Shown here piece after piece: positions 9,581-17,202 of a stretch of DNA of 64,000 nt. Within the stretch, counting starts at the first letter, position 1. Every line of letters starts with the position of its first letter. The notes beneath the pieces are model-generated. The model ran no database searches, was not told the origin of the DNA, and saw only the letters and a program-made list of their open reading frames with translations. A program made the translations under genes and the position numbers. The stretch lies in contig JAEMQU010000005.1 of assembly GCA_016463705.1 (NCBI GenBank), positions 1 through 64,000 of the forward strand, written 5' to 3'. The stretch is from Opitutales bacterium (GTDB taxonomy: Bacteria; Verrucomicrobiota; Verrucomicrobiia; Opitutales; UBA953).

Positions 9581-9979
9581 TTACCAGACTTTGGCGAGGA
9601 GTTCGCCGCCAACTTTTTGGCGACGGGCTTCAGCATCAGTCATGACGCCGCGCGAGGTGGTGAGAATAGAAACTCCCATGCCACCAATCACTTTGGGCAC
9701 AGATGAGTAGCCGGCATAAACACGGCGACCAGGAGTGGACACGCGTTCGATGCTGGTGATCGCAGGTACGCCCGAGACGTACTTGAGAGTTAATTCAAGA
9801 GCAGGCTTTTCATCACGCTCAACCTTGCGGAAATGAGCGACGTAACCAGACTCAGTAAGAATACGAGCAACACCTTCGCGGAGGCGTGACCATTGGATCA
9901 CGACCGTGGGGCGTTCGGCCTTAGAGGCGTTGCGGATGGAGGTCAGAAAATCTCCGATTGTATCGTTGGATGCAGACAT
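9581..9979 (-). CDS. rpsH: 30S ribosomal protein S8
   Basis: Primary 16S rRNA-binding protein of the central domain and, in enterobacteria, the spc operon repressor. It is full length at 132 residues with TIGDFLTSIRNASKA at the start and the conserved STSRGVMTDAEARRQKVGGE-like end (here TTSRGVMTDAEARRQ). It lies between rpsN and rplF. Confidence 0.97.
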   Translation of the reverse strand: MSASNDTIGDFLTSIRNASKAERPTVVIQWSRLREGVARILTESGYVAHFRKVERDEKPALELTLKYVSGVPAITSIERVSTPGRRVYAGYSSVPKVIGGMGVSILTTSRGVMTDAEARRQKVGGELLAKVW

Positions 9980-9997
9980 GTTCGTAGTTTTCGTGGG

Positions 9998-10303
9998 TTA
10001 CCAGGAGGCTTTAGTGACACCGGGAATTTGACCACCAAGGGCCAATTCGCGGAAGGTGATACGGGAAAGGCCGAACTTGCGAATGAACGCACGAGGACGA
10101 CCGGAAATTGCACAGCGATTCTTGTGACGAACGCGAGAGGAGTTGCGAGGCAGCTTGGTCAACTTGCGTTGAGCTGCGTAAAACTCTTCTTCGGTGGTCT
10201 TAGGACTCGCGAGAATCTTTTTAAGCTCCGCACGTTGAGTTGCATATTTTGCAACTAAGCGTTGGCGCTTAAGGGAGCGTTGAATGACGGACTCTTTTGC
10301 CAT
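9998..10303 (-). CDS. rpsN: 30S ribosomal protein S14 (zinc-independent form)
   Basis: Head protein of the small subunit. At 101 residues with a single cysteine it is the long form that lacks the CxxC pairs of the zinc-binding type. The end [23 protein letters not shown] is the family signature. It lies in the standard position between rplE and rpsH. Confidence 0.96.
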   Translation of the reverse strand: MAKESVIQRSLKRQRLVAKYATQRAELKKILASPKTTEEEFYAAQRKLTKLPRNSSRVRHKNRCAISGRPRAFIRKFGLSRITFRELALGGQIPGVTKASW

Positions 10304-10327
10304 ACTAGTATTTTTTTATGATAAAGG

Positions 10328-10912
10328 TTAGGCCTTCGCGGCGGTAGCGGCTGCTTCGGTGGCAGCGGAGGAACGACGGAATGGCATGCCGAGCATACGC
10401 AAGAGTTCACGGCCTTCGTCATCAGTATTCGCCGAAGTCACGATGACTACGTCCATACCAATATTGGCGCGTTGAGATCCATCAGCCTGCGTTTCAGGGA
10501 AGATGGTGTGGTCGGTGATACCGAGAGAATAATTACCACGACCGTCGAGACGGTTAGAGGTACCACGGAAGTCGCGAATCATGGGAAGAGCTACGGCGGT
10601 TAAGCGGAGGTAGAATTCCCACATGCGAGGTCCACGTAAAGTGACCATGCAACCGAGAGGCATGCCTTGACGAACTTTGAAATTCGCCACGCTCTTGCTC
10701 GCGCGGGTGATGACAGGCTTTTGACCTGAAAGTTTTGTTATCTCTTTGACGACTTCAGCCATGTGGCCTTTGTCAGCTTCCGCTTTGAAAGCAGAGTTGA
10801 GAACGATCTTCGTCAAGTTAGGTACTTGGTGAACATTCTTGTAGCCGCGAGCTTTGAGGAGCTCAGGAACGACCTTCTCGAGATAAACCTTTTTTAGATA
10901 GGGCTTGGACAT
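10328..10912 (-). CDS. rplE: 50S ribosomal protein L5
   Basis: 5S rRNA-binding protein of the central protuberance that contacts P-site tRNA. Core motifs are VPNLTKIVLN, SGQKPVITRASKSVANFKVR, GMPLGCMVTLRG and NYSLGITDHTIFPE. The length is 194, with a short alanine-rich tail of about 10 residues beyond the usual end. Confidence 0.97.
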   Translation of the reverse strand: MSKPYLKKVYLEKVVPELLKARGYKNVHQVPNLTKIVLNSAFKAEADKGHMAEVVKEITKLSGQKPVITRASKSVANFKVRQGMPLGCMVTLRGPRMWEFYLRLTAVALPMIRDFRGTSNRLDGRGNYSLGITDHTIFPETQADGSQRANIGMDVVIVTSANTDDEGRELLRMLGMPFRRSSAATEAAATAAKA

Positions 10913-10945
10913 TTGAGTGAAAATTTCTCGGGGGGTTTCGTAATA

Positions 10946-11227
10946 TTATTTAGTAGCCTTCGCTTTTTTAGCGGCAGGCTTTTTGCTTTGGCGAGCATCC
11001 CAGAGTGCGACCAGCATCACGTTTGAGCGGTGGATGGTTGCTTCCTTCTCGGTGATACCACCGGTACCATCTTGGGCACGCTTGAGGTGGCGCTTAACGA
11101 GGTTGAGGCCTTTTACGGTGACGCGCTCATCAGCACGATCGTAAGTAAGGATTTCGCCGCGTTTGCCTTTTTCGGCACCGGCGATGATGACAACTTCGTC
11201 ACCCCTTTTAATATCGGTCTTAGACAT
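10946..11227 (-). CDS. rplX: 50S ribosomal protein L24
   Basis: Early assembly protein at the exit tunnel rim. The KOW motif is visible as RGDEVVIIAGAEKGKRGEIL, followed by VKGLNLVKRHLK. At 93 residues it is slightly shorter than the family norm of about 100-105 and ends in a lysine/alanine tail. It sits between rplN and rplE. Confidence 0.96.
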   Translation of the reverse strand: MSKTDIKRGDEVVIIAGAEKGKRGEILTYDRADERVTVKGLNLVKRHLKRAQDGTGGITEKEATIHRSNVMLVALWDARQSKKPAAKKAKATK

Positions 11228-11232
11228 GGTAA

Positions 11233-11598
11233 TTAGAGAACCTCGGGAGCGAGGGAAATGATTTTCATGAAGTTTTTGCCGCGGAGTTCGCGCGCAACAG
11301 GCCCGAAGATACGGGTACCTTTAGGATTACCATTGTCGTCGAGAATCACGACGGCGTTGGTATCGAAACGTAAGTAGCTGCCGTCGTTACGACGAATCGG
11401 AGCCACGGTGCGCACGATCACGGCGCGGACAACACTACCCTTTTTGCATTGAGCATCAGGGGTGGAATCTTTGACGGAACAAATAATCACATCACCGATA
11501 CCAGCAGTGTCTTTGATTTGGCCGAGACGGCGAATCATCTGCACTTGGCGGGCACCTGTGTTGTCGGCTACGTCGAGCCTGGAAAGCATTTGAAGCAT
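11233..11598 (-). CDS. rplN: 50S ribosomal protein L14
   Basis: Interface protein forming inter-subunit bridges with 16S helix 14 and binding RsfS. The 121 residues include [39 protein letters not shown] and the conserved [20 protein letters not shown] end. The second Met (residue 4) is an equally possible start. Confidence 0.97.
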   Translation of the reverse strand: MLQMLSRLDVADNTGARQVQMIRRLGQIKDTAGIGDVIICSVKDSTPDAQCKKGSVVRAVIVRTVAPIRRNDGSYLRFDTNAVVILDDNGNPKGTRIFGPVARELRGKNFMKIISLAPEVL

Positions 11599-11617
11599 AT
11601 TAAAAAATATTAGAGGA

Positions 11618-11899
11618 TTATTCGGCGGATTGGATAGCGACTTTCGCAGCTTCGACGATGCGAACGATGCGCCAGCGCTTTAATTTGGAAAGCGGACGGG
11701 TTTCCATGATTTCAACTTTGTCGCCAACCTTGCACTCATTCTTTTCATCATGAGCGTGTAAGACGGTACGACGTTTTACTTCTTTGCCGTAGACAGGGTG
11801 AAGAACGGTAAATTGACAATTTACTTTCACGGACTTGTCGCCCGAACGGGTGGCAACAAAACCGATGAGGTTTTTACGATTGGATCGTGACTCAGACAT
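11618..11899 (-). CDS. rpsQ: 30S ribosomal protein S17
   Basis: OB-fold protein binding the 5' domain of 16S rRNA. The 93 residues include [37 protein letters not shown] and the motif [20 protein letters not shown]. It is placed between rpmC and rplN as in most bacteria. Confidence 0.97.
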   Translation of the reverse strand: MSESRSNRKNLIGFVATRSGDKSVKVNCQFTVLHPVYGKEVKRRTVLHAHDEKNECKVGDKVEIMETRPLSKLKRWRIVRIVEAAKVAIQSAE

Positions 11900-11911
11900 G
11901 GGATTTAAAAA

Positions 11912-12133
11912 TTATTTGGTGGTGGTTTTTGAATTCAGGAGCGTGAGACAACGTGCGATATCGGCACGGAGCACACGGAAACGAGCAGAGTTTTCGACTG
12001 CGCCGGTGGCCTTACGGAGGCGGAGTTGGAGAAGTTCTTCACGAGCTTCACGCACGCGCTTCTGTAACTCGGTGGGAGCCAGACCGCGGAGAGCCGAAGC
12101 AGCGGAGGGTTTGTCTTTCTGATAGGTACGCAT
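11912..12133 (-). CDS. rpmC: 50S ribosomal protein L29
   Basis: Small helical protein at the tunnel exit, near the docking site for trigger factor and SRP. The two-helix body shows ELQKRVREAREELLQLRLRK and the family signature RFRVLRADIARCLTLLN. The length of 73 is normal. Confidence 0.95.
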   Translation of the reverse strand: MRTYQKDKPSAASALRGLAPTELQKRVREAREELLQLRLRKATGAVENSARFRVLRADIARCLTLLNSKTTTK

Positions 12134-12166
12134 CGAGAAAATGTAGGTGTGGTTTAGTTTTTAAGT

Positions 12167-12595
12167 TTAGTATTTTTCGAGTTCTTCACGGGCCAAAAAG
12201 CGGCAACGGACTTGCAGTTTAGTATCGGCCAAACGCATCGCTTCACGCGCTACGGTAATCGGTACGCCGCCTACTTCAAAAAGCATCGTGCCGGGTTTGA
12301 TCACCGCCACATAGTACTCAACGCTACCTTTTCCGGAGCCCATTCGAACTTCGGCTGGTTTACGAGTTACGGGAGTGTGGGGATAGATACGCATCCACAT
12401 TTTGCCCTTACGTTTAAGCGCGCGAGAAATTGCAATACGGGCCGCTTCAATTTGATTTGCAGGAATGCGAGCACGAGCGAGCGATTGGATACCGAAGTCA
12501 CCAAAGGCGAGCGTGTTACAAGCGGTAGCATTGCCGCGAATTTTTCCTTTGCGGTGTTTGCGCCATTTGGTGCGAGCGGGTTGTAAATTTGCCAT
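12167..12595 (-). CDS. rplP: 50S ribosomal protein L16
   Basis: Organises the A-site and the peptidyl-transferase environment of the large subunit. The 142-residue sequence begins with QPARTKWRKHRKGKIRGNAT and includes RMGSGKGSVEYYVAVIKPG and the VGGVPITVAREAMRLADTKL end, all typical. It lies between rpsC and rpmC. Confidence 0.97.
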   Translation of the reverse strand: MANLQPARTKWRKHRKGKIRGNATACNTLAFGDFGIQSLARARIPANQIEAARIAISRALKRKGKMWMRIYPHTPVTRKPAEVRMGSGKGSVEYYVAVIKPGTMLFEVGGVPITVAREAMRLADTKLQVRCRFLAREELEKY

Positions 12596-12628
12596 GTTAT
12601 GAAAAAGTTAGAGTGGGGTTTTTAAGAA

Positions 12629-13270
12629 TTAAAACTCGGAGTCCTTCGCGCAAATCCAGCACTTGATGCCGAGTTTGCCGTAAACGGTGCGAGCTTCCGC
12701 AAATCCGTAATCGATATTTTCGCGGAGAGTATGGAGAGGAACGCGACCAACACGGGCGGATTCTACCCGAGCGATTTCGGCACCACCCAAACGACCACCG
12801 AGACGTAAACGAATACCATCGGCACCATTTTGCATGGTCGATTGAATCGCTTTCTTCATCGCACGACGGAAAGAAATACGGCGCTCTAATTGTAAGGCTA
12901 CGTTTTCCGCAACCAATTGAGCGACGAGATCAGGGCGTTTGACTTCGTTTACTTCGAGAATCACGTCCTCAAGTTTAGCCTTACCGGCAACTTTTTGGAT
13001 TTCTTCACGGAGCTTCTTAAGTTCATCACCCTTACGGCCGATGACGACACCAGGACGAGCGGTCCAAATGCGGACACGGACTTTAGGACCAGCACGTTCG
13101 ATAAAGATGCGAGGGACAGCAGCTTGGCGGAGCTTCTCTTTGAGGAACTCGCGGATGCGGTAGTCTTCAAGAATGAAGGATGGGAAATCGCGCTTAGTTG
13201 CAAACCAGCGAGATTCCCAGTTACGACGAACGGCTAAACGGAAGCCGATTGGATTTACTTTCTGTCCCAT
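12629..13270 (-). CDS. rpsC: 30S ribosomal protein S3
   Basis: Lines the mRNA entry tunnel with S4 and S5. Residues about 40-110 form the KH domain with GRKGDELKKLREEI, and the C-terminal domain contains GADGIRLRLGGRLGGAEIAR. The length of 213 is at the short end of the family; the basic tail found in other S3 proteins is reduced. Confidence 0.97.
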   Translation of the reverse strand: MGQKVNPIGFRLAVRRNWESRWFATKRDFPSFILEDYRIREFLKEKLRQAAVPRIFIERAGPKVRVRIWTARPGVVIGRKGDELKKLREEIQKVAGKAKLEDVILEVNEVKRPDLVAQLVAENVALQLERRISFRRAMKKAIQSTMQNGADGIRLRLGGRLGGAEIARVESARVGRVPLHTLRENIDYGFAEARTVYGKLGIKCWICAKDSEF

Positions 13271-13289
13271 TGTAGTCTTTTAAGTTGGT

Positions 13290-13628
13290 TTATTTGGTGG
13301 ATGAACCGAGAGCGATACGGATATGGCTCATCGATTTATGAATAGGGTGAGCGGAACCACGAGCGGCAGGCATTGAGCGCTTGAGCACGGGACCTTGATT
13401 AACGGTGGCGGAAACCACAATGAGATCGTTGGAGGATAATTGGTGATTGTTCTCCGCATTGGCGATGGCACTGGCCAAAGTCTTTGCGAGTAAGCGCGCG
13501 GACTTACGAGGGATGAAGCGGAGAAGCTGGATAGCTTCTTCAGCGGGCAAACCTTGGATTTGACGTGCAACTTCGCGCACCTTTTGAGGTGACATACGAG
13601 CGAAACGAGTAGAGGCGTGAACTTCCAT
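13290..13628 (-). CDS. rplV: 50S ribosomal protein L22
   Basis: Tunnel-lining protein whose beta-hairpin narrows the exit channel. The 112 residues show ARFARMSPQKVREVA-like text (STRFARMSPQKVREVARQI) and the hairpin MPAARGSAHPIHKSMSHIRI. It is separated from rpsS by an extra gene, which breaks the otherwise near-universal rpsS-rplV pair. Confidence 0.96.
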   Translation of the reverse strand: MEVHASTRFARMSPQKVREVARQIQGLPAEEAIQLLRFIPRKSARLLAKTLASAIANAENNHQLSSNDLIVVSATVNQGPVLKRSMPAARGSAHPIHKSMSHIRIALGSSTK

Positions 13629-13651
13629 GACGTGATAAAGTGTTTAGAGAA

Positions 13652-13993
13652 TTAAATGCGTGGGTTAGGACGAAGGGTGATCGTGTCGCCCGACGTAATT
13701 TGCGTTGAAGAATCGAGTGAAAGGATAAGTGCGATAGCGCGTTGTTCGGTCGCTTCGGCCACAATCACCGAACCAAAAGCTCGGCCTTCGTGGATGACGG
13801 TGCAAACGGCACCAGGACGAAGACCACAATTATAACCACCGGACACGACGACTAAGTCGGTGTTGTTTCCAGCGATCACTTGGATTACCTTGGCTCGACC
13901 TTCAGCTTCAGCTGAACCCAACATACGCGCTTCCGCTACAATGGTAAGAACCATAGCAACGAACACCGCGAAGATTGAGTGACTGAAACGCAT
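13652..13993 (-). CDS. small exported protein inside the S10 operon, function unknown
   Basis: The protein has 113 residues. Residues 1-22 form a signal peptide (MRFSHSIFAVFVAMVLTIVA) with possible cleavage near the AEA residues. The remainder is a beta-rich domain of about 85 residues with VVSGGYNCGLRPGAVCTVIH and SGDTITLRPNPRI. The pattern 'G.n.GLRPG..c.V.. g..iG.viV.ev....a.a.i' weakly recalls the C-terminal domain of the flagellar protein FlgT, but I cannot confirm homology. It starts 5 bases after rpsS and ends 23 bases before rplV, on the same strand, so it must be translated from the ribosomal protein mRNA. Its base composition is like that of its neighbours. No function is assigned. 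Confidence 0.8.
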   Translation of the reverse strand: MRFSHSIFAVFVAMVLTIVAEARMLGSAEAEGRAKVIQVIAGNNTDLVVVSGGYNCGLRPGAVCTVIHEGRAFGSVIVAEATEQRAIALILSLDSSTQITSGDTITLRPNPRI

Positions 13994-13998
13994 AAAGA

Positions 13999-14277
13999 TT
14001 ACTGGGCTTCCTTACGTGAAGGTTGAGTGTGTTGACGGAAGGTGCGCGTTGGAGCGAACTCACCGAGTTTATGTCCGACCATATTTTCTGTGATGTACAC
14101 AGCAATGAAGGCCTTACCGTTATGGACCTCGAGATTGAGGCCTACGAATTCAGGAGTAACTGTCGAACGACGTGACCAAGTTTTGATGGGCTTACGGTTG
14201 CTGGTTTTTTGAGCAGCAGCGATCTTGTCCACTAAATGTGGGTCAACGAAGAATCCTTTTTTACGAGAGCGTGACAT
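13999..14277 (-). CDS. rpsS: 30S ribosomal protein S19
   Basis: Head protein close to the A-site finger and S13. The 92 residues include [35 protein letters not shown] and [20 protein letters not shown]. It follows rplB by 6 bases and is itself followed by the exported-protein gene. Confidence 0.97.
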   Translation of the reverse strand: MSRSRKKGFFVDPHLVDKIAAAQKTSNRKPIKTWSRRSTVTPEFVGLNLEVHNGKAFIAVYITENMVGHKLGEFAPTRTFRQHTQPSRKEAQ

Positions 14278-14283
14278 GGTAAA

Positions 14284-15144
14284 TTATGCTTGTTTCACTT
14301 TGCGACCGTTACGGCGCACGATGATTTGATTGTTAGAGGCCTTCGCCTTGGTACGTGTTGGGAAGCCCTTAGCGAGCTGACCCCAAGGTGATTTAAGATG
14401 TTGGCGACCGCCTCCACCTTTAGATTTACCACCGCCACCACCGTTCGGGTGATCCACAGGATTCATCGCCATACCACGAACACGTGGACGACGACCCATC
14501 CAGCGACTACGGCCGGCTTTACCGAGGCTCGCATTTTGGTGTTCAAGATTTCCAACGATACCCACGGTCGCACGACAGTCGGCATTGATGTAACGTTGTT
14601 CACCGGAAGGCATGCGTAAAATAGCGCGATCTAACTCGATACCCATCAACTGGGCGAAACCACCTGCAGAGCGGGCGATTTGGGCACCACGACCGGGTTC
14701 GATTTCCACACAGTGAATGAAAGTAGCAGGGGCAATTAAACGTAATGGTAACGAGAGACCAGGAGTGAGACGCTCTTGTGGCTTATTCGTGCTCACAATC
14801 ACATCACCTTCTTTTAGACCATCGGGTGCTAAAATGTAGGTGTGAGTCTTGTCAGCGTACTCGAGTAAAGCGAGGTGAGCGGTACGATTTGGATCGTATT
14901 CAATACGTAAGACAGTCGCTGGTTGGTCTAAAACATCGCGACGGAAATCGATAGTACGATAAAGTTTTTTGTGACCTCCGCCCCGACGACGTGAAGTGAT
15001 ACGACCGTAGCAATTACGACCACGCGCGCGGTGATTGCTTTCGGTAAGCTGACGCTCCGGACGACCTTTGTGGAGGTTCTCGGTCTTAACGCGAACCAAG
15101 AAACGTTGGCCGGGAGTAATAGGACGTGAAGAAATGATAGACAT
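14284..15144 (-). CDS. rplB: 50S ribosomal protein L2
   Basis: Highly conserved 23S rRNA-binding protein needed for subunit association and peptidyl transfer. The 286-residue sequence contains GRNCYGRITSRRRGGGHKK, RGMAMNPVDHPNGGGGGKS with the conserved His, and the C-terminal KASNNQIIVRRNGRK. The length is about ten residues above the usual 275. Confidence 0.98.
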   Translation of the reverse strand: MSIISSRPITPGQRFLVRVKTENLHKGRPERQLTESNHRARGRNCYGRITSRRRGGGHKKLYRTIDFRRDVLDQPATVLRIEYDPNRTAHLALLEYADKTHTYILAPDGLKEGDVIVSTNKPQERLTPGLSLPLRLIAPATFIHCVEIEPGRGAQIARSAGGFAQLMGIELDRAILRMPSGEQRYINADCRATVGIVGNLEHQNASLGKAGRSRWMGRRPRVRGMAMNPVDHPNGGGGGKSKGGGGRQHLKSPWGQLAKGFPTRTKAKASNNQIIVRRNGRKVKQA

Positions 15145-15157
15145 GGGAGGCGGCTAA

Positions 15158-15445
15158 TTAAGCGAGTGAGATGACGTCACCTTTTTTAAGGGTAACAATG
15201 GCGCGGCGAGAAACCGTCTCGGTGTAGTTGGAACCTTCACCTAAACGGCTGCGACGAGCTTTTCCTTTACGGATAAGAATGTTCACTTTGATGACAGTCA
15301 CCTTGAAGTTTGCTTCGATGGCGGTCTTCACTTGGACGCGGTCGGCCCCAGGAAAAATTTCGAAAACATACTTGTTAGCTTCGGCGAGGCCGGAAGCTTT
15401 TTCAGTGAGAATAGGGCGACTGATGATGTCGGAAGCGGGCTTCAT
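15158..15445 (-). CDS. rplW: 50S ribosomal protein L23
   Basis: Exit-tunnel protein and main docking site for trigger factor and SRP. The 95 residues include DIISRPILTEKASGLAEANK and VKVNILIRKGKARR-like text (VIKVNILIRKGKARRSRLG). It lies 5 bases upstream of rplD's stop in S10 order. Confidence 0.96.
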   Translation of the reverse strand: MKPASDIISRPILTEKASGLAEANKYVFEIFPGADRVQVKTAIEANFKVTVIKVNILIRKGKARRSRLGEGSNYTETVSRRAIVTLKKGDVISLA

Positions 15446-15450
15446 AGTTT

Positions 15451-16077
15451 TTAGTTTTTGGTGCGTTCGAGCACTTTGGTTAAACCTTCGAGCGTAATCA
15501 GAACACGAGGTGTTTTGACTAAATCGAAAGCATTGAGATTAGAAGAGTTTGAGAAGATCGCGCGGTTTAGATTGCGACTCGCTTTGAGAACTGACTCGGT
15601 CCAGCTGCTGTCGATCACGAGAAGACGTTTTCCTTCTGGGCTAACATTCTTGAGAACTTTAGCGAAGAGCGCGGTCTTCGGTTTAGCTAATTCAAAGCGC
15701 TCGATGACGGCGAGGCCACCATCGGCAGCGAGATCGAAGAGTGCACGTTGGAGGGCAATTTTCTTAGCTTGCACGGTAATCGTCTTGGACCAATCGCGGG
15801 GGCGAGGACCAAAAACAATTCCACCTTTGTAAAGTTGAGGAGCGCGCTTGTCGCCGTGACGAGATCCGCCCGAACCTTTTTGAGGGAGCATCTTCACACC
15901 AGAACCAGCGACTTCGCCGTAGTCCTTAGTCTTGGATGTACCTTGACGTTTGTTCGCTTGGTAAGAAACGACAACCTGCTTTAGGAGTGCGACGCCTTTG
16001 TCGCCCTCGAAGGAAGGAATATCGAATTCTTTCTCAGTGAAAGATGCACCGTCGGATTTATAAACTTTGAGCTTCAT
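15451..16077 (-). CDS. rplD: 50S ribosomal protein L4
   Basis: Tunnel-constriction protein; in gammaproteobacteria it also represses its own operon. The conserved loop appears as RQGTSKTKDYGEVAGSGVK, GSGGSRHGDKRAPQLYKGG and GPRPRDWSKTI. It is full length at 208 residues. The structured spacer upstream of rplC is a possible site for L4-type feedback, but no family leader is recognised. Confidence 0.97.
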   Translation of the reverse strand: MKLKVYKSDGASFTEKEFDIPSFEGDKGVALLKQVVVSYQANKRQGTSKTKDYGEVAGSGVKMLPQKGSGGSRHGDKRAPQLYKGGIVFGPRPRDWSKTITVQAKKIALQRALFDLAADGGLAVIERFELAKPKTALFAKVLKNVSPEGKRLLVIDSSWTESVLKASRNLNRAIFSNSSNLNAFDLVKTPRVLITLEGLTKVLERTKN

Positions 16078-16100
16078 ATCAGCAAATAGTGGTTAGAGTT

Positions 16101-16733
16101 TTACTTGGATTTTTTGGCGGGGCGGACGAGCACGAGCTCGCCATTAGCACCAGGGAAACTTCCCTTGATAAGGAGGAGATTCTTCTCGGCGAGCACTTGC
16201 ACGACGCGAAGGTTTTGCACAGTGCGACGCACTGCACCCATGTGACCAGGCATCCGCTTTCCTTTGAAAACGTGACCAGGGGTTTGACGCATACCGATCG
16301 AACCAATTCGGCGGTGCATCATGTGACCGTGCGAATCAGGCTGACCCGACATGTCGTGGCGCTTCATGACGCCTTGGAAACCACGGCCCTTGACGGTGCC
16401 GATGACGTCGACCATCTGACCGGCGGTAAATTTTTCGACGGTGAAGATATCACCGACTTTAACTTCCGTAGCGGCCGTGAGGCGAATTTCCTGTAAATGA
16501 TTGTGGGCGGAGACGCCGGCCTTTTTCAAGTGGCCGATTTCGCCCGCAGAGAGACGACTCTCTTTGTTTGGACCGAAACCGATTTGCACGGCATGGTAGC
16601 CATCAGTTTCGACGGTCTTGACCTGGGTGACAGGACAAGGACCAGCTTGGACGACCGTAACAGGGACGAGGTTATTCTCCGCGTCATAGACCTGGGTCAT
16701 TCCGATTTTTTTACCGAGTAGTTGGTGTTTCAT
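16101..16733 (-). CDS. rplC: 50S ribosomal protein L3
   Basis: One of the two assembly-initiator proteins of the large subunit, reaching close to the peptidyl-transferase centre. The 210 residues include LGKKIGMTQVYDAENNLVPV, GTVKGRGFQGVMKRH and the loop IGMRQTPGHVFKGKRMPGHMG-like region. It is preceded by the largest spacer of the ribosomal array (129 bases), which can fold. Confidence 0.97.
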   Translation of the reverse strand: MKHQLLGKKIGMTQVYDAENNLVPVTVVQAGPCPVTQVKTVETDGYHAVQIGFGPNKESRLSAGEIGHLKKAGVSAHNHLQEIRLTAATEVKVGDIFTVEKFTAGQMVDVIGTVKGRGFQGVMKRHDMSGQPDSHGHMMHRRIGSIGMRQTPGHVFKGKRMPGHMGAVRRTVQNLRVVQVLAEKNLLLIKGSFPGANGELVLVRPAKKSK

Positions 16734-16862
16734 TTTCTAAGAGGCAGGTGACTTCGTGAGAAGTCGTTGGGTCAGTGATGACCTGCTTTAGGCTTTGGAT
16801 GTCCTTACGGAATCTTTGGTCCTGTTGGCCTGCGTTTGAGGGTTGAGGTTGAAAGTTAAGGG
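16734..16862 (-). promoter_or_regulatory. structured spacer between rpsJ and rplC, possible leader
   Basis: These 129 bases contain no gene. On the transcribed minus strand there is a perfect 6-bp hairpin with a 4-base loop (16750-16765, GACTTC/GAAGTC). It abuts the 3' arm of a second 6-bp helix (GCAGGT at 16781-16786 with ACCTGC at 16744-16749). The two helices could stack, leaving a 15-base asymmetric bulge and a 10-base run to the rplC start. A CCTCAACCCTC motif lies at 16838-16848. A regulatory role is inference. Confidence 0.45.
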
Positions 16863-17174
16863 TTAAGCGATGATGTTGATATTCACGCCGGATGGCATGT
16901 TGAGCTTGCGCAACTCATCAACCGTTTGGGAATTGGGTTCAATGATTTCGATCAGACGCTTGTGCGTGCGGATTTCGAATTGATCCATGGATTTTTTATC
17001 AACGTGGGGTGAGCGATTCACGGTGAGGCGCTCGATCGAGGTTGGTAAAGGGATAGGACCCGAAACACGGGCACCGGTGCGCTTAGCAGTGTCGACAATC
17101 TCCGTGGCGGATTGATCCACCATGCGGTAATCGAAACCTTTAAGTTTGATACGAATTTTCATTATGCTGGCCAT
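16863..17174 (-). CDS. rpsJ: 30S ribosomal protein S10
   Basis: Head protein at the tRNA-binding face and, as NusE, part of the antitermination complex. The core [36 protein letters not shown] and [20 protein letters not shown] is standard. The start could be the first ATG at 17174 ([11 protein letters not shown], 103 residues) or the fifth codon at 17162; neither has a Shine-Dalgarno sequence. Confidence 0.96.
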   Translation of the reverse strand: MASIMKIRIKLKGFDYRMVDQSATEIVDTAKRTGARVSGPIPLPTSIERLTVNRSPHVDKKSMDQFEIRTHKRLIEIIEPNSQTVDELRKLNMPSGVNINIIA

Positions 17175-17202
17175 CGATAAGAATTTTTTAGGGGTTGGTA
17201 AA

